NCBI RefSeq assembly: GCF_001423295.1
Contig: NZ_LMNG01000031.1
Location: 309,863 to 373,862, forward strand
Length of the DNA: 64,000 nucleotides
Direction of reading: 5' to 3'
Source: Methylobacterium sp. Leaf112
GTDB taxonomy: Bacteria; Pseudomonadota; Alphaproteobacteria; Rhizobiales; Beijerinckiaceae
This document shows, in pieces, positions 1-10,990 of the stretch (positions within the stretch are counted from its first letter, which is position 1; every line of letters begins with the position of its first letter). A program made the position numbers and the translations under genes. The notes beneath the pieces are model-generated. The model made no database searches. It saw only the letters and a program-made list of their open reading frames with translations, and had not been told where the DNA came from.

Positions 1-194
1 CGCTCGCCGTCCGGCAAAGGGACGGGGTTCCAGGCCGACAGCCCGGCCTGAGCCCTCCCCGGCGGATGCGATCGCCAGCGGGGGCCCGACCGCTCGACTG
101 CCCGCTGCTTCCCATGGTCGCCTGCCAACATCCGTGCGAACCGCTATGGTCGGGGGCCTGACCGCACGCGACGCCGAAGGGCGACGTCCCGCGC

Positions 195-491
195 GTGCCA
201 CGCATGAGTGCCCCCATGAGTGCCACCCTCCTCGGGCTCACGACCCTCGCCTTCCTGTTCCCCGCCCCGGCGGAGCGGCCGGCCTTTCCCGATCCGCCGC
301 GCGGAACCGGATGGGCCATCGCGGCGGTGGCGGTGTTCCTCGGCCTCGTGACCCTGGTGCCCCTCAGCCTCGCCTTGGCCGACAAGTGGGTGATGGACGC
401 CCGGGCGGCCGAGTGCCGGGCGACGGGCGGCCGGATCGCCTACGTCTCGGCCGAGGGCCGTGCCCATCGCTGCGAACACCCGGACAAGTGA
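195..491 (+). CDS. Small hypothetical membrane protein
   Basis: A 98-residue protein with no family I recognise. A hydrophobic stretch near residues 8-25 and a stronger transmembrane segment near 40-63 suggest an inner-membrane protein. The short C-terminal tail holds two cysteines (in 'ECRATGG' and 'HRCEHP'). The listed start is GTG, with in-frame ATG codons at 204 and 216, so the true N-terminus is uncertain. It converges with the ABC exporter on the other strand, 55 bases away. Coding status rests on the clean hydrophobic pattern rather than homology. Confidence 0.5.
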   Translation: MPRMSAPMSATLLGLTTLAFLFPAPAERPAFPDPPRGTGWAIAAVAVFLGLVTLVPLSLALADKWVMDARAAECRATGGRIAYVSAEGRAHRCEHPDK

Positions 492-545
492 CCGCCGATC
501 CGCAGGCCGGGGCATCGCCCGTCGCCGTAAGGTGAGGCACCGTCC

Positions 546-2324
546 TCACGCACGCACGGCCGCTTGGGTCTCGAACAGCGCGCGGTACCGGCCCTCCGGC
601 TCATGGATCAGGTCGTCGTGGGGACCGTCCTCGACGATGCGGCCGCGGTCGAACACCAGGATGCGGTCGAGGGACCGGACCGTGGAGAGCCGGTGGGCGA
701 TGACGATGGCGGTGCGCCCGCGCATGAGCCGCTCCATCGCCTGCTGGATCAGGGCCTCCGATTCCGAATCGAGGCTCGAGGTCGCCTCGTCGAGGATGAG
801 GATCGGCGCATCGGCCAGGAAGGCGCGGGCCAGCGCCACCCGCTGGCGCTCGCCGCCCGACAGCTTCACGCCGCGCTCGCCGACCAGGGTGCCGTAGCCC
901 TTCGGCAACCGGGCGATGAAGTCGTGCGCGTTGGCGAGCCGCGCCGCCCGCTCGATGGCCTCGGCGGAAGCGCCCGGCCGCGCGTAGGCGATGTTCTCGG
1001 AAAGCGACCGGTGGAACAGCACCGGCTCCTGCGGCACGATGGCGATATTCTCGCGCAACGAGGCTTGGGTGACATCGGCGATGTCGATGCCGTCGATGCG
1101 GATCCGCCCGCCGGTGACGTCGTAGAGCCGCTGCACCAACTTGACGAAAGTGGTCTTGCCCGATCCCGAGCGCCCCACCAGACCGACCCGCTGTCCGGGG
1201 GGAATCGTCACCGAGAGGTCGCGGTAGAGCGGCGCGGCGTGCCCGGCATAGTGGAACGTCACCGCCTCGAACCGCAGCGCCCCGCCCGTCACCGAGAGCC
1301 CCGTCGCGCCGGGCCGGTCGGCGACGCCGTAGGGCTCTGAATCGAGGGCGACGAGTTCCTCCATTTCGTTCACCGCCCGCTGGAGGTGGTTGATGTGCTG
1401 GCCGATGTCGCCGAGGTAGCCGTGCACCACGAAGTAGGTGGTGAGCACGTAGGCGACATCGCCGGGCGTGGCGGCCTTCGTCCACCACAGCCACAGGGCG
1501 ACGCCCACGATGGCGGTGCGCAGGGCGAGCAGAAGGCCGAGTTGCGCGGTGACGCTCCAGGTCACCCGCATCCAGGTGCGGCGGGTGCGCTTGTGCCACT
1601 TGCCCAGGATGTGCGCGAGGCGCGCATCCTCCCGGCCCTCGGCGCCGAAGGCCTTCACCACGGCGTTGTTCCCGATGGCGTCGGACAGGGTGCCGCCGAG
1701 CCGGGTGTCCCAGCCGTTGGAGAGTTGCGCCGCCGGGGCGATCACTTTGGTGGCGAGGCCGATGGCGGTGCCGACATAGGCCAGGGTGCCGAGCCCGATG
1801 ACCGCCCCCATGGCGGGCCAGTGCCAGCCGAGGAGCACCATGGTGCCGAGCAGCACCACCACGGAGGGCAGCAGGGCGAGTAGCAGGGTGTCGTTGAGCC
1901 CGTCGAGGGCCCACATCCCCCGCGAGATCTTGCGGACCGTCGAGCCGGAGAAGCTGTTGGCGTGCCAGTCCGTCGACAGGCGCTGGACCCGGTGGAAGCC
2001 GGCCCGCGCCACGTCCGCCATGGTGCCGAGGGTGAGCGGCACCACGAGGGCCCATGCGACGTGGCGCAGGCCGATATGGACCGCACCCAGGGCCGCCATG
2101 GCGGCGAAGGCCGGCAACGCCGCCGCGAGGGCCGCGTCGCGGTCGTCCCCCGCGAGGGCATCGACGAGGCGACCGGCGTAGAGCGGCAGGAACACGTCCG
2201 CGAGGGTGGCACAGGTGATGGCCGCGACGAGGCCGGCGACGAGGCCGAGCCGCGCGCGCCATCGGCGGAACACGAAGGCGAGGACCGCCCGATAGGCGCT
2301 TTCGCGCTGGTGACGAACAGACAT
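546..2324 (-). CDS. ABC exporter, fused permease and ATPase
   Basis: A 592-residue half-transporter expected to work as a homodimer or heterodimer in the inner membrane, driving export of a lipid, drug or peptide by ATP hydrolysis. Residues about 20-310 form the six-helix transmembrane domain. The C-terminal nucleotide-binding domain has Walker A GRSGSGKTT (about residue 380), signature LSGGERQRVALARA (about 485), Walker B ILILDEATSSLD (about 507) and the switch histidine in AHRLSTV. No accessory secretion gene is adjacent, so the substrate cannot be inferred. A perfect 7-bp inverted repeat (2335-2353) lies directly upstream of the ATG and could be an operator. Confidence 0.9.
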   Translation of the reverse strand: MSVRHQRESAYRAVLAFVFRRWRARLGLVAGLVAAITCATLADVFLPLYAGRLVDALAGDDRDAALAAALPAFAAMAALGAVHIGLRHVAWALVVPLTLGTMADVARAGFHRVQRLSTDWHANSFSGSTVRKISRGMWALDGLNDTLLLALLPSVVVLLGTMVLLGWHWPAMGAVIGLGTLAYVGTAIGLATKVIAPAAQLSNGWDTRLGGTLSDAIGNNAVVKAFGAEGREDARLAHILGKWHKRTRRTWMRVTWSVTAQLGLLLALRTAIVGVALWLWWTKAATPGDVAYVLTTYFVVHGYLGDIGQHINHLQRAVNEMEELVALDSEPYGVADRPGATGLSVTGGALRFEAVTFHYAGHAAPLYRDLSVTIPPGQRVGLVGRSGSGKTTFVKLVQRLYDVTGGRIRIDGIDIADVTQASLRENIAIVPQEPVLFHRSLSENIAYARPGASAEAIERAARLANAHDFIARLPKGYGTLVGERGVKLSGGERQRVALARAFLADAPILILDEATSSLDSESEALIQQAMERLMRGRTAIVIAHRLSTVRSLDRILVFDRGRIVEDGPHDDLIHEPEGRYRALFETQAAVRA

Positions 2325-2639
2325 GGGAACCTCGCGACGCGGATCGCGCGTCGTTCCGGAGGCCGCGGCACGGTGCGAAACCGGCGGCGGACAAAAGGAT
2401 CAGAGAAGGGGCGACAGACGGAAGCGGGGCGCCCTCGGGCGCGCGGCTGACGTCAGATCTGGCAGCCGAAGCGGCTGGCGCCGGCACGGACGGGAATCGC
2501 TACGATACGCATGCGGCCTCCCTCGTCGGCGCGGGAACAATCGGGCGGTGGGTTGAGCATGGCGCGCGGTGATTCGCAAGCCGACCCGAAGGGGCGACAC
2601 GCGGATGGAGGCAGGGTGCGTCCCTCACCACCGAGGGCT
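2325..2639. other. Intergenic stretch upstream of the ABC exporter
   Basis: No convincing gene is visible. The stretch should hold the exporter promoter reading leftward. The only structure I see is the inverted repeat CGACGCG-gatcg-CGCGTCG at 2335-2353, immediately before the start codon. Confidence 0.4.
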
Positions 2640-3083
2640 TCAGGCGGTATTGACGAGACCTTGGAGCAGCGTCCGGTTCGCCGCGACGAGATCCCATAGG
2701 ATGCGGGTGTTGCGATCGTCGTTCGCGTCCATCCACGCGTCCACGGCCGTCAAGGCGGACGGCGTGCGCCAGTCGCGCATGCCGGTCTCGTAGGTCTGCC
2801 GGAATTCAGGGTGTGCCGCGTCGGCCTGCAGGATCGCCAGCATCGCGTTCTGACACGGAAGGGGCGTGGCTTCGAAGTAGGTCCACACGCCGGAGCGGAC
2901 GCCCTGGGCGAACCACGCGAGACGCTCGACGAGACCGAACGCGACCTCCGGCAAGCCGTAGGTCGGCGCCTCGGGATCGTAGCGGCTGCACCCGGCGAGA
3001 ATGCCGGCGATCCAGACGAGATCCTCGTAGGCCGGCGCCGCGAGCATCCGATCCAGGGTCGCGGACGAGAGAATGATCGGCAT
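2640..3083 (-). CDS. Hypothetical soluble protein
   Basis: A 147-residue protein with no signal peptide or membrane segment and no family I recognise. It has normal amino-acid composition for a folded, mostly helical cytoplasmic protein (several Trp and Tyr, 'YGLPEVAFGLVERLAWFAQG'). A GAGG sequence sits about 6 bases before the ATG. It is followed by pncC/cinA upstream on the same strand with a gap of about 100 bases that contains a short tandem duplication (see findings). Function unknown. Confidence 0.6.
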   Translation of the reverse strand: MPIILSSATLDRMLAAPAYEDLVWIAGILAGCSRYDPEAPTYGLPEVAFGLVERLAWFAQGVRSGVWTYFEATPLPCQNAMLAILQADAAHPEFRQTYETGMRDWRTPSALTAVDAWMDANDDRNTRILWDLVAANRTLLQGLVNTA

Positions 3084-3181
3084 GGTCTACCTCGGCGAGG
3101 GTATCTGCCTCAGCGAGGGTACTTGCCTGGATCGCGCCTCGGAACCCTGTCGTCGCGGACACGATGCTCGGTGCCAACCCG

Positions 3182-3691
3182 TCAGGGCGCCGGCATCGGG
3201 CCGACGAGCCCTTCGAGCAACCCCAGCGCGTCCCCCACGGCCAGACGCCGGATCTCGCCCCGGCCGAGATCGCCGTAGCGCCGCTCCAGATGACGCGTCG
3301 GTTCGCCCGTGAGGGCCAGCCCGAAATGCACCAGTCCCACGGGCTTGTCCGCGCTGCCGCCGCCCGGGCCGGCGATGCCGGTGATCGCCACCGCCACATC
3401 GGCGCGGGCATGGGCGAGGGCGCCCTCCGCCATGGCGCGGGCCGTCGCTTGGCTGACGGCGCCGTGGGCGGCGATCAGCGCGGTCGGCACGCCGAGGGAT
3501 TCGGACTTGGCGTCGTTCGAATAGGTGACGAAGCCGCGTTCAAGCACCGCCGAGGAGCCCGGCACGGCGGTGAGCAGTCCGGCGACGAGGCCGCCGGTGC
3601 AGGATTCCGCCGTGGCGATTCTCCGCCCCGCCGCCGCGAAGGCGGCGACCAGCGCCTCCGCGCGGGCGAGCAGGGCGGTGTCTGCGATCAA
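3182..3691 (-). CDS. pncC: Nicotinamide-nucleotide amidohydrolase, CinA C-terminal domain type
   Basis: A 169-residue stand-alone CinA_C domain protein, which in characterised relatives deamidates NMN to nicotinate mononucleotide in pyridine-nucleotide recycling. The active-site region AESCTGG (Ser30 if counted from the proposed start) and the glycine-rich [17 protein letters not shown] segment are intact. The N-terminal MoCF-like domain of full-length CinA is absent. No ATG fits. The best start is TTG at 3691, which overlaps the ispF stop codon in the sequence TTGA, implying translational coupling. The frame stays open further upstream, but only as a shadow of ispF. Confidence 0.88.
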   Translation of the reverse strand: MIADTALLARAEALVAAFAAAGRRIATAESCTGGLVAGLLTAVPGSSAVLERGFVTYSNDAKSESLGVPTALIAAHGAVSQATARAMAEGALAHARADVAVAITGIAGPGGGSADKPVGLVHFGLALTGEPTRHLERRYGDLGRGEIRRLAVGDALGLLEGLVGPMPAP

Positions 3692-4221
3692 GACCGACGC
3701 TCGGACGTCTCGGAGGCGGTGTCGAGGTCGATCTCCGGCAGGCGCACGGTGGCGGCGGCCTGGGCGGCGAGGCCCTCGGCCCGGCCGACGAAGCCGAGCT
3801 TCTCCGTGGTCGTCGCCTTGATGGAGACGGAGGTCAGCGGCACGCCAGCGATCTCGGCGATGCGGGCGCGGATGGCTTCGCGGTGGGCGCCGATGCGCGG
3901 GGCCTCGGCCAGCACGGTGATGTCGAGGTGATCGATCTTGCCGCCGCGCGCGCGGACGAGATCGCAGGCATGCGCCAGGAAGCGGTCCGAGGAGGCACCG
4001 CGCCACTGCTCGTCGGAGGGCGGGAAGTGAGTGCCGATGTCACCGTCCGCGATGGCGCCGAGCAGGGCGTCGGTGAGGGCGTGGAGCGCCACGTCGCCGT
4101 CCGAATGGGCGAGCACGCCCCGGTCGGCCGGGATCTTGATGCCGCCGAGCCAGACGTGATCGCCCTCCGTGAAGGCATGGACGTCGAAGCCGGTGCCGAG
4201 GCGGGTGAGGTAGGTGGTCAT
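3688..4221 (-). CDS. ispF: 2-C-methyl-D-erythritol 2,4-cyclodiphosphate synthase
   Basis: A 177-residue MEP-pathway enzyme that cyclises CDP-methylerythritol 2-phosphate, making isoprenoid precursors for hopanoids, carotenoids and quinones. Diagnostic motifs are the metal-binding GFDVHAF near the N-terminus, [18 protein letters not shown], and the C-terminal [16 protein letters not shown]. Length is typical for a single-domain IspF apart from a short polar tail. It lies 52 bases downstream of ispD on the same strand, so ispD and ispF are adjacent but not fused, unlike the IspDF fusion of many alphaproteobacteria. Confidence 0.96.
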   Translation of the reverse strand: MTTYLTRLGTGFDVHAFTEGDHVWLGGIKIPADRGVLAHSDGDVALHALTDALLGAIADGDIGTHFPPSDEQWRGASSDRFLAHACDLVRARGGKIDHLDITVLAEAPRIGAHREAIRARIAEIAGVPLTSVSIKATTTEKLGFVGRAEGLAAQAAATVRLPEIDLDTASETSERRS

Positions 4222-4273
4222 GCGGGCTCCAGGCTGAGCGGGTTTCGTGAAAGCGGCCGACGCACGTCTCGCC

Positions 4274-5011
4274 TCAAAGGGAGACGGGGCCGGAAAAGTC
4301 GCGGTCGGCGTCGATGAGGTCGGAAGGCTGGGTGATCTTGCGGTTGCGCGGGTCGCCCTCGAACACCACCACGGGGAGACCGGCCCATTCGGCGAGCGCC
4401 CCGTCGTCGGTGAAGCCGTCTAGGTTCTCCGCGCGCGCGGCGCGATGCGCATCCAGCAGCAGGCGGAAGGCGAAGGCCTGGGGCGTCTGCACGGCGCGCA
4501 GGGTTTCGCGGGCCGGCGTCTCGACCACACGGCCGATCCCAGGCGCGATGGTCTCGACGCGCTTGATGGTGTCGGTGACGGCAAGGCCCGGCACGGCGGC
4601 GCCGTAGGCGCGCCCGGCCGCCAGGGCGCGGTCGATGAGGGCGGTGTCGACATGCGGGCGGGCGGCGTCGTGCACGAGGACGAGATCCGGCGTCGCCCCC
4701 GTCGCCAAGGCTTCGAGCCCGGCGCGGACGGAGAGCTGGCGCGTGGCCCCGCCCGGTACCGGCGCCCGGAGTTTCTCGCGGTGGGCCGGGTCGAGATCGG
4801 CGACGCACTCGTGATAGAACGCCTCCGCGTCGACCGCGATGACGGGCTGGATGCAGGTGATGGACTCGTGCGCGGCAAGCGCCGCCAGGGTCCGGGTCAA
4901 CACCGCCTGGCCGCCGACCCGGCGATACTGCTTGGGCACATCGCCGCCGATGCGGATGCCGCGGCCGGCCGCGACCACCACTGCCGCCGCCTCGAACGCG
5001 GTGCCGGCCAT
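4274..5011 (-). CDS. ispD: 2-C-methyl-D-erythritol 4-phosphate cytidylyltransferase
   Basis: A 245-residue cytidylyltransferase of the MEP pathway. It shows the CTP-binding [20 protein letters not shown] motif near the N-terminus and [11 protein letters not shown] in the middle. I chose the ATG at 5011 ([13 protein letters not shown]) because it places the nucleotide-binding loop at the usual distance from the start; an upstream ATG at 5089 would add 26 residues with no family resemblance. First gene of the ispD-ispF-pncC operon, divergent from dusB. Confidence 0.95.
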   Translation of the reverse strand: MAGTAFEAAAVVVAAGRGIRIGGDVPKQYRRVGGQAVLTRTLAALAAHESITCIQPVIAVDAEAFYHECVADLDPAHREKLRAPVPGGATRQLSVRAGLEALATGATPDLVLVHDAARPHVDTALIDRALAAGRAYGAAVPGLAVTDTIKRVETIAPGIGRVVETPARETLRAVQTPQAFAFRLLLDAHRAARAENLDGFTDDGALAEWAGLPVVVFEGDPRNRKITQPSDLIDADRDFSGPVSL

Positions 5012-5153
5012 GAAAACGCTCCCACCATCGCGTTGCAAGGCCTTGCGGATTGTAAGGGCTTGAACGAGCCCAGCGTTTAAGCGGGGCATGGCGTGAAATC
5101 AAATCGCCGGGAGCGCTTGCGCCCGCCGCGGTTTTGACTATTCCTTGAGCACA

Positions 5154-6226
<1,073 letters not shown>

Positions 6227-6230
<4 letters not shown>

Positions 6231-7366
6231 CGGCCCCTGACGAGTCCCGCGGCCCGACCGTCGCGGCCCCCACCAGCGAAGCGGTGATCAACGCCCTGCC
6301 GCTGCCGGTGCTCACCATCGGGGTCGACGACCGCATCCTCCACGTGAACCATGCCGGCGAATCGTTCTTCGACCATTCCGCCCGGCTGATGCAGCGCCGG
6401 CGTCTCGCCGACATCATCCCGTTCGCCTCGCCCATCTCGGCCCTCGTCACAGAGGTCCGGCGCCGCCGGGCCAGCGTCAGCGAGTACGGGGTCGAACTCG
6501 TGCATCCGCGCTCGGGGCAGGAGCGCAGCGTCGACGTGTTCGCGACGCCGCTGGGCGACGACGGCGAGGCCGTGGTGCTCATGCTGCAGGAGCGCACCAT
6601 CGCCGACAAGATGAACCGCCAGCTCACCCACCGGGGGGCGGCCCGCTCCATGGTGGCGCTCGGCGCCATGCTGGCCCACGAGATCAAGAACCCGCTGGCC
6701 GGTATCCGGGGGGCGGCCCAGCTCCTCGAGCAATCGGCCGACGACGAGGACCGCCTCCTCACCCGACTCATCTGCGACGAGTCCGACCGGATCGTCCGCA
6801 TCGTCGAGCGCATGGAGCTGTTCGGCGACGAGCGCCCGGTGGAGCGCGTCTCCGTCAACGTCCACGGCGTGCTCGATCAGGTGAAGCGCTCGGCCCAGTC
6901 GGGCTTCGCCCGCCACATCCGCTTCGTCGAGACCTACGATCCGTCGCTGCCGCCGGTGCTCGGCAACCGCGACCAGCTGATCCAGGTGATCCTCAACCTC
7001 GTGAAGAACGCCGCCGAGGCCATCGGCGCCGACACGGTGGACGGCGAGATCACCCTGTCGACGGCCTTCCGCACGGGCCTGCGCCTGCAGATCCCGGGCT
7101 CGCGCGAACGCGTCAGCCTGCCCATCGAGGTGGCGGTGCGCGACAACGGACCCGGCGTCACCGCCGATCTGCTGCCGGACCTGTTCGACCCGTTCGTGAC
7201 CACGAAGGCGCAGGGGTCCGGCCTGGGACTTGCTTTGGTGGCCAAGATCGTCGGCGACCACGGCGGCATCGTCGAATGCGATCCCGCGCCGCGCCGCACC
7301 ACCTTCCGCCTTCTCCTTCCCATGTCGAGCGCCCGTGACGGGCGCGAGTCGAGCGCGGAGCTGTAG
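6227..7366 (+). CDS. ntrB: Nitrogen regulation sensor kinase NtrB
   Basis: A 379-residue soluble histidine kinase that controls NtrC phosphorylation in response to PII and nitrogen status. An N-terminal PAS domain spans about residues 15-130. The phosphoacceptor His151 lies in [11 protein letters not shown], and the ATPase domain has an N-box ([11 protein letters not shown]), G1 (DNGPGV) and G2 (GSGLGLALV). The ATG overlaps the dusB stop, and ntrC follows after 9 bases. The first in-frame ATG after the overlap was chosen because the PAS domain then has normal length. Confidence 0.95.
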
Positions 7367-7375
7367 AGTCGCTGC

Positions 7376-8836
<1,461 letters not shown>

Positions 8837-8918
8837 CGCCGGCACGGGGGGCGGGACGGGGGACCGGGACTTAACGATGGCGTGAGGGAGGGCCGCGCGG
8901 CGGATGATCGGGGCACCT

Positions 8919-8939
8919 GCATGCGTTCACGACGCATGC
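8919..8939. repeat. Inverted repeat upstream of the cyclase gene
   Basis: A perfect 8-bp inverted repeat GCATGCGT-tcacg-ACGCATGC lies between ntrC and the cyclase gene, about 95 bases before the likely cyclase start. There is no T-tract, so an operator is more likely than a terminator. Its role is unknown. Confidence 0.4.
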
Positions 8940-9034
8940 GCCCACGACATCGCTCGCGTCGTCATGCGGCGTTGGCCGGGTCCGCGCCCCGTGGCCTAAG
9001 ACCGGCCAGCCCGAATCCCTCCCGCCGGAGTCTC

Positions 9035-10381
9035 ATGCCCCCGTTCACACGCCGCCCGCCCCACGGCGACCCGACAGTCATGCGCCTCATCCAGACCGCT
9101 TCGGGGCGGCGCTCCCTCGTGCTGCACCTCGTGATCGTGCTGGTGCTGCTGGCCACCGCCAAGGGCTTCGACGGATCGAGCCACACCGCCAACCACTGGA
9201 TCGTGCTCGTCGTCTACGCCGTCTGCTCCGTCTGCCTCGGCCTCGCCGACTGGCGCGAGGCCCATCGCGGCCGCCGCCGGGAATACGGCGGCACCGATCC
9301 GGACAAAGCGGCCGACACGGAATGGCTCGCCTGGACGGCGACGCTCCTCAATGCCGGCGTCGCCCTGTTCCTCGTGGTCGAGCACATGCTCGTCGGCGCG
9401 GTGGAAACCGAGGAGACCGCGACGGCGGTGAGCCGGCTCCCCGCCTTCCTGCTCCTGCTCCAGACGGGCTTGAGCATGCGGGTCCTGCACACGGCGGTGT
9501 TCGCGGGCCTCGTCAGCCTCGCCTGGGGCAGCACCATCCTGTTCGCCTTCGCATACCCCGAGAGCGCCCTGCTCGGCCCGCACGTCACCCTCGACGAGGA
9601 GGTGCCGGGCCTGCTCACCTTCATGGCCGCGAGCCTCGTGGTGATCGACGGGGTGCGGCGCCTGCGCTCGGCCGTGACCACCGCCCTGCGGATGGAGCGC
9701 GAGCGCACCACCCTGGCGCGGTTCGTCCCCACCCGGGTGGTCGGCGAACTCGCGAGCGCGGGCCTCGAAGCCGTGCGCTCGCGCCATGCCTGCCTGTTCG
9801 CCCTCGACCTGCGCGGCTTCTCGGCCTTCACCCGCGAGCACGCGCAGGAGGAGGTGGTGCGCGCCCTCCTGGATGTCCGCGCCCTGACCCACGTGGCGGT
9901 GACGGAGCACGGCGGCATCGTCGACAAGTACGTGGGCGACGGAATCCTGGCGCAGTTCGTCGTCGGGCGCCCGCAGGCCCAGGCCCATGCGGCGCTGGCC
10001 TGCGGGCGCGCCATCGTCGCGCGCCTCGCGGCCCTCAACGCCGAGCGGGCCCGCGAAGGGCGGCCGACCCTGCGCATCACCATGGCGCTCCATTGCGGCG
10101 AGGTGCTCGTCGGGGTGTTCGACGACGGCCACCGGGCAGAGTTCACGGTGCTCGGCCAAGCGATGAACACCCTCGCGCGGATCGAGGCGCGGGCCAAGGC
10201 AGCGGACCTGACCCTAACCGCGTCGGACGCCTTCCGGCGCCTCCTCGGCCCGGCGATCCGCTCGGGCCTGACCCTTTCGGCCATGCCGCCCTCGGAGTGC
10301 CGCGACACCCGCGACCTGGCGCTCTACGCGGTGGCGTGGGCCGACGCGCCGGCAGAAACCGCACTGAATCCGGCCGCGTGA
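9035..10381 (+). CDS. Membrane-anchored class III adenylate/guanylate cyclase
   Basis: About 448 residues from the ATG at 9035, chosen because CGGAG lies 4 bases before it; the frame is open further upstream without resemblance. The N-terminal half has several transmembrane segments (for example LVLHLVIVLVLLAT and IVLVVYAVCSVCLGLA). The C-terminal catalytic domain has both metal-binding aspartates (ALDLRGFSAFT and YVGDGILA), the purine-binding Lys (DKYVGDG) and the transition-state Asn/Arg pair (NTLAR). The position that is usually Asp in class IIIa is Thr (FTVLG), as in class IIIb bacterial cyclases. The product is predicted to be cAMP; the signal sensed is unknown. Confidence 0.88.
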   Translation: MPPFTRRPPHGDPTVMRLIQTASGRRSLVLHLVIVLVLLATAKGFDGSSHTANHWIVLVVYAVCSVCLGLADWREAHRGRRREYGGTDPDKAADTEWLAWTATLLNAGVALFLVVEHMLVGAVETEETATAVSRLPAFLLLLQTGLSMRVLHTAVFAGLVSLAWGSTILFAFAYPESALLGPHVTLDEEVPGLLTFMAASLVVIDGVRRLRSAVTTALRMERERTTLARFVPTRVVGELASAGLEAVRSRHACLFALDLRGFSAFTREHAQEEVVRALLDVRALTHVAVTEHGGIVDKYVGDGILAQFVVGRPQAQAHAALACGRAIVARLAALNAERAREGRPTLRITMALHCGEVLVGVFDDGHRAEFTVLGQAMNTLARIEARAKAADLTLTASDAFRRLLGPAIRSGLTLSAMPPSECRDTRDLALYAVAWADAPAETALNPAA

Positions 10382-10526
10382 CGCGAGAGAAGCGTCTGTG
10401 CTTAATCCGCGATGCCGCGTGCGTCGCGACACGTCGTATCCGGCAAAGGCACCCTATATCAGTATCAGACGCAACGGAAACAGACCGGACCGCCGGACTG
10501 TACTGATCAGGAGCTAGTAGACCATT

Positions 10527-10784
10527 ATGATGACCCGTATCGCCGCCGCCACTGCCGCCCTGGTACTTGGTGTTGCTTCGATCTCGTCCGCGATGGCCTT
10601 CGATCGCCCGGCCCGCTACACCGGGTTCGCCAACGACACCGAGACGACCGGCACGCTCTACGGCAACCCGCAATCCCGCTCGCCCGCGAATTGTCCGGTG
10701 AGCTCCGCCGCCGAGGGCAACGCCAACCAGCAGAACTTCCCGGTCAAGCAGTACGGCCAGACCGCGGGTGGCAACCGTTGCTGA
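10527..10784 (+). CDS. Small secreted hypothetical protein
   Basis: An 85-residue protein with a clear Sec signal peptide (MMTRIAAATAALVLGVASIS, cleavage likely after SAMA). The mature part is about 60 residues, rich in Asn, Gly and Gln, with two cysteines (ANCPVSS and the final GGNRC) that could form a disulfide in the periplasm. An AGGAG lies 13 bases before the first ATG, with a second ATG immediately after it. I recognise no family. It is followed by a possible 42-residue membrane peptide and then a strong terminator. Confidence 0.7.
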   Translation: MMTRIAAATAALVLGVASISSAMAFDRPARYTGFANDTETTGTLYGNPQSRSPANCPVSSAAEGNANQQNFPVKQYGQTAGGNRC

Positions 10785-10906
10785 ACCGGTCCCTCAAGGC
10801 GGTCTCGCTGATCTGGAACGGGTTCTCCTACGCCATGGCGGTCGCCTTCGTGGGCGGCCTGGTCTTGACCCTCATCGGCGCATCCCAGGCCCTGCTCGGC
10901 CTGTAG
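10778..10906 (+). CDS. Possible 42-residue single-pass membrane peptide
   Basis: A TTG (or CTG at 10781) overlapping the stop of the upstream secreted-protein gene would start a peptide with one long hydrophobic helix (YAMAVAFVGGLVLTLIGAS). The hydrophobic segment, its position between a real gene and a strong terminator, and the stop-start overlap support translation by coupling. There is no good ribosome binding site and no ATG, so this is tentative. Confidence 0.35.
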   Translation: MLNRSLKAVSLIWNGFSYAMAVAFVGGLVLTLIGASQALLGL

Positions 10907-10933
10907 ACGCCCCGGGGCGATGGGAAACGAAGA

Positions 10934-10970
10934 ACGGCGGGGCTCGGGGCCCCGCCGTCTTTCGTTCTCG
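10934..10970. terminator. Bidirectional rho-independent terminator
   Basis: Stem ACGGCGGGGC / GCCCCGCCGT with a 5-base loop, followed on the + strand by tctttcgttctcgtt. The minus-strand side is also pyrimidine-rich (ttcttcgtttccc), so it can end both the small-protein transcript and the convergent MFS gene. Confidence 0.8.
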
Positions 10971-10990
10971 TTCCGCGACTGCCCGCGGGC

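Noticed and set aside
1-194. Possible 3' end of a gene entering from the left edge
   Set aside because: No frame shows a recognisable protein, and too little sequence is available to judge.
3688-5011. Fused IspDF bifunctional enzyme
   Set aside because: ispD has its own stop at 4274 and ispF its own ATG at 4221, with a 52-base gap and different frames, so they are two proteins.
5095-5153. Sigma-54 promoter upstream of dusB-ntrBC
   Set aside because: A GG...GC pair is present but with 8 bases between them instead of 10, and the flanking consensus is absent.
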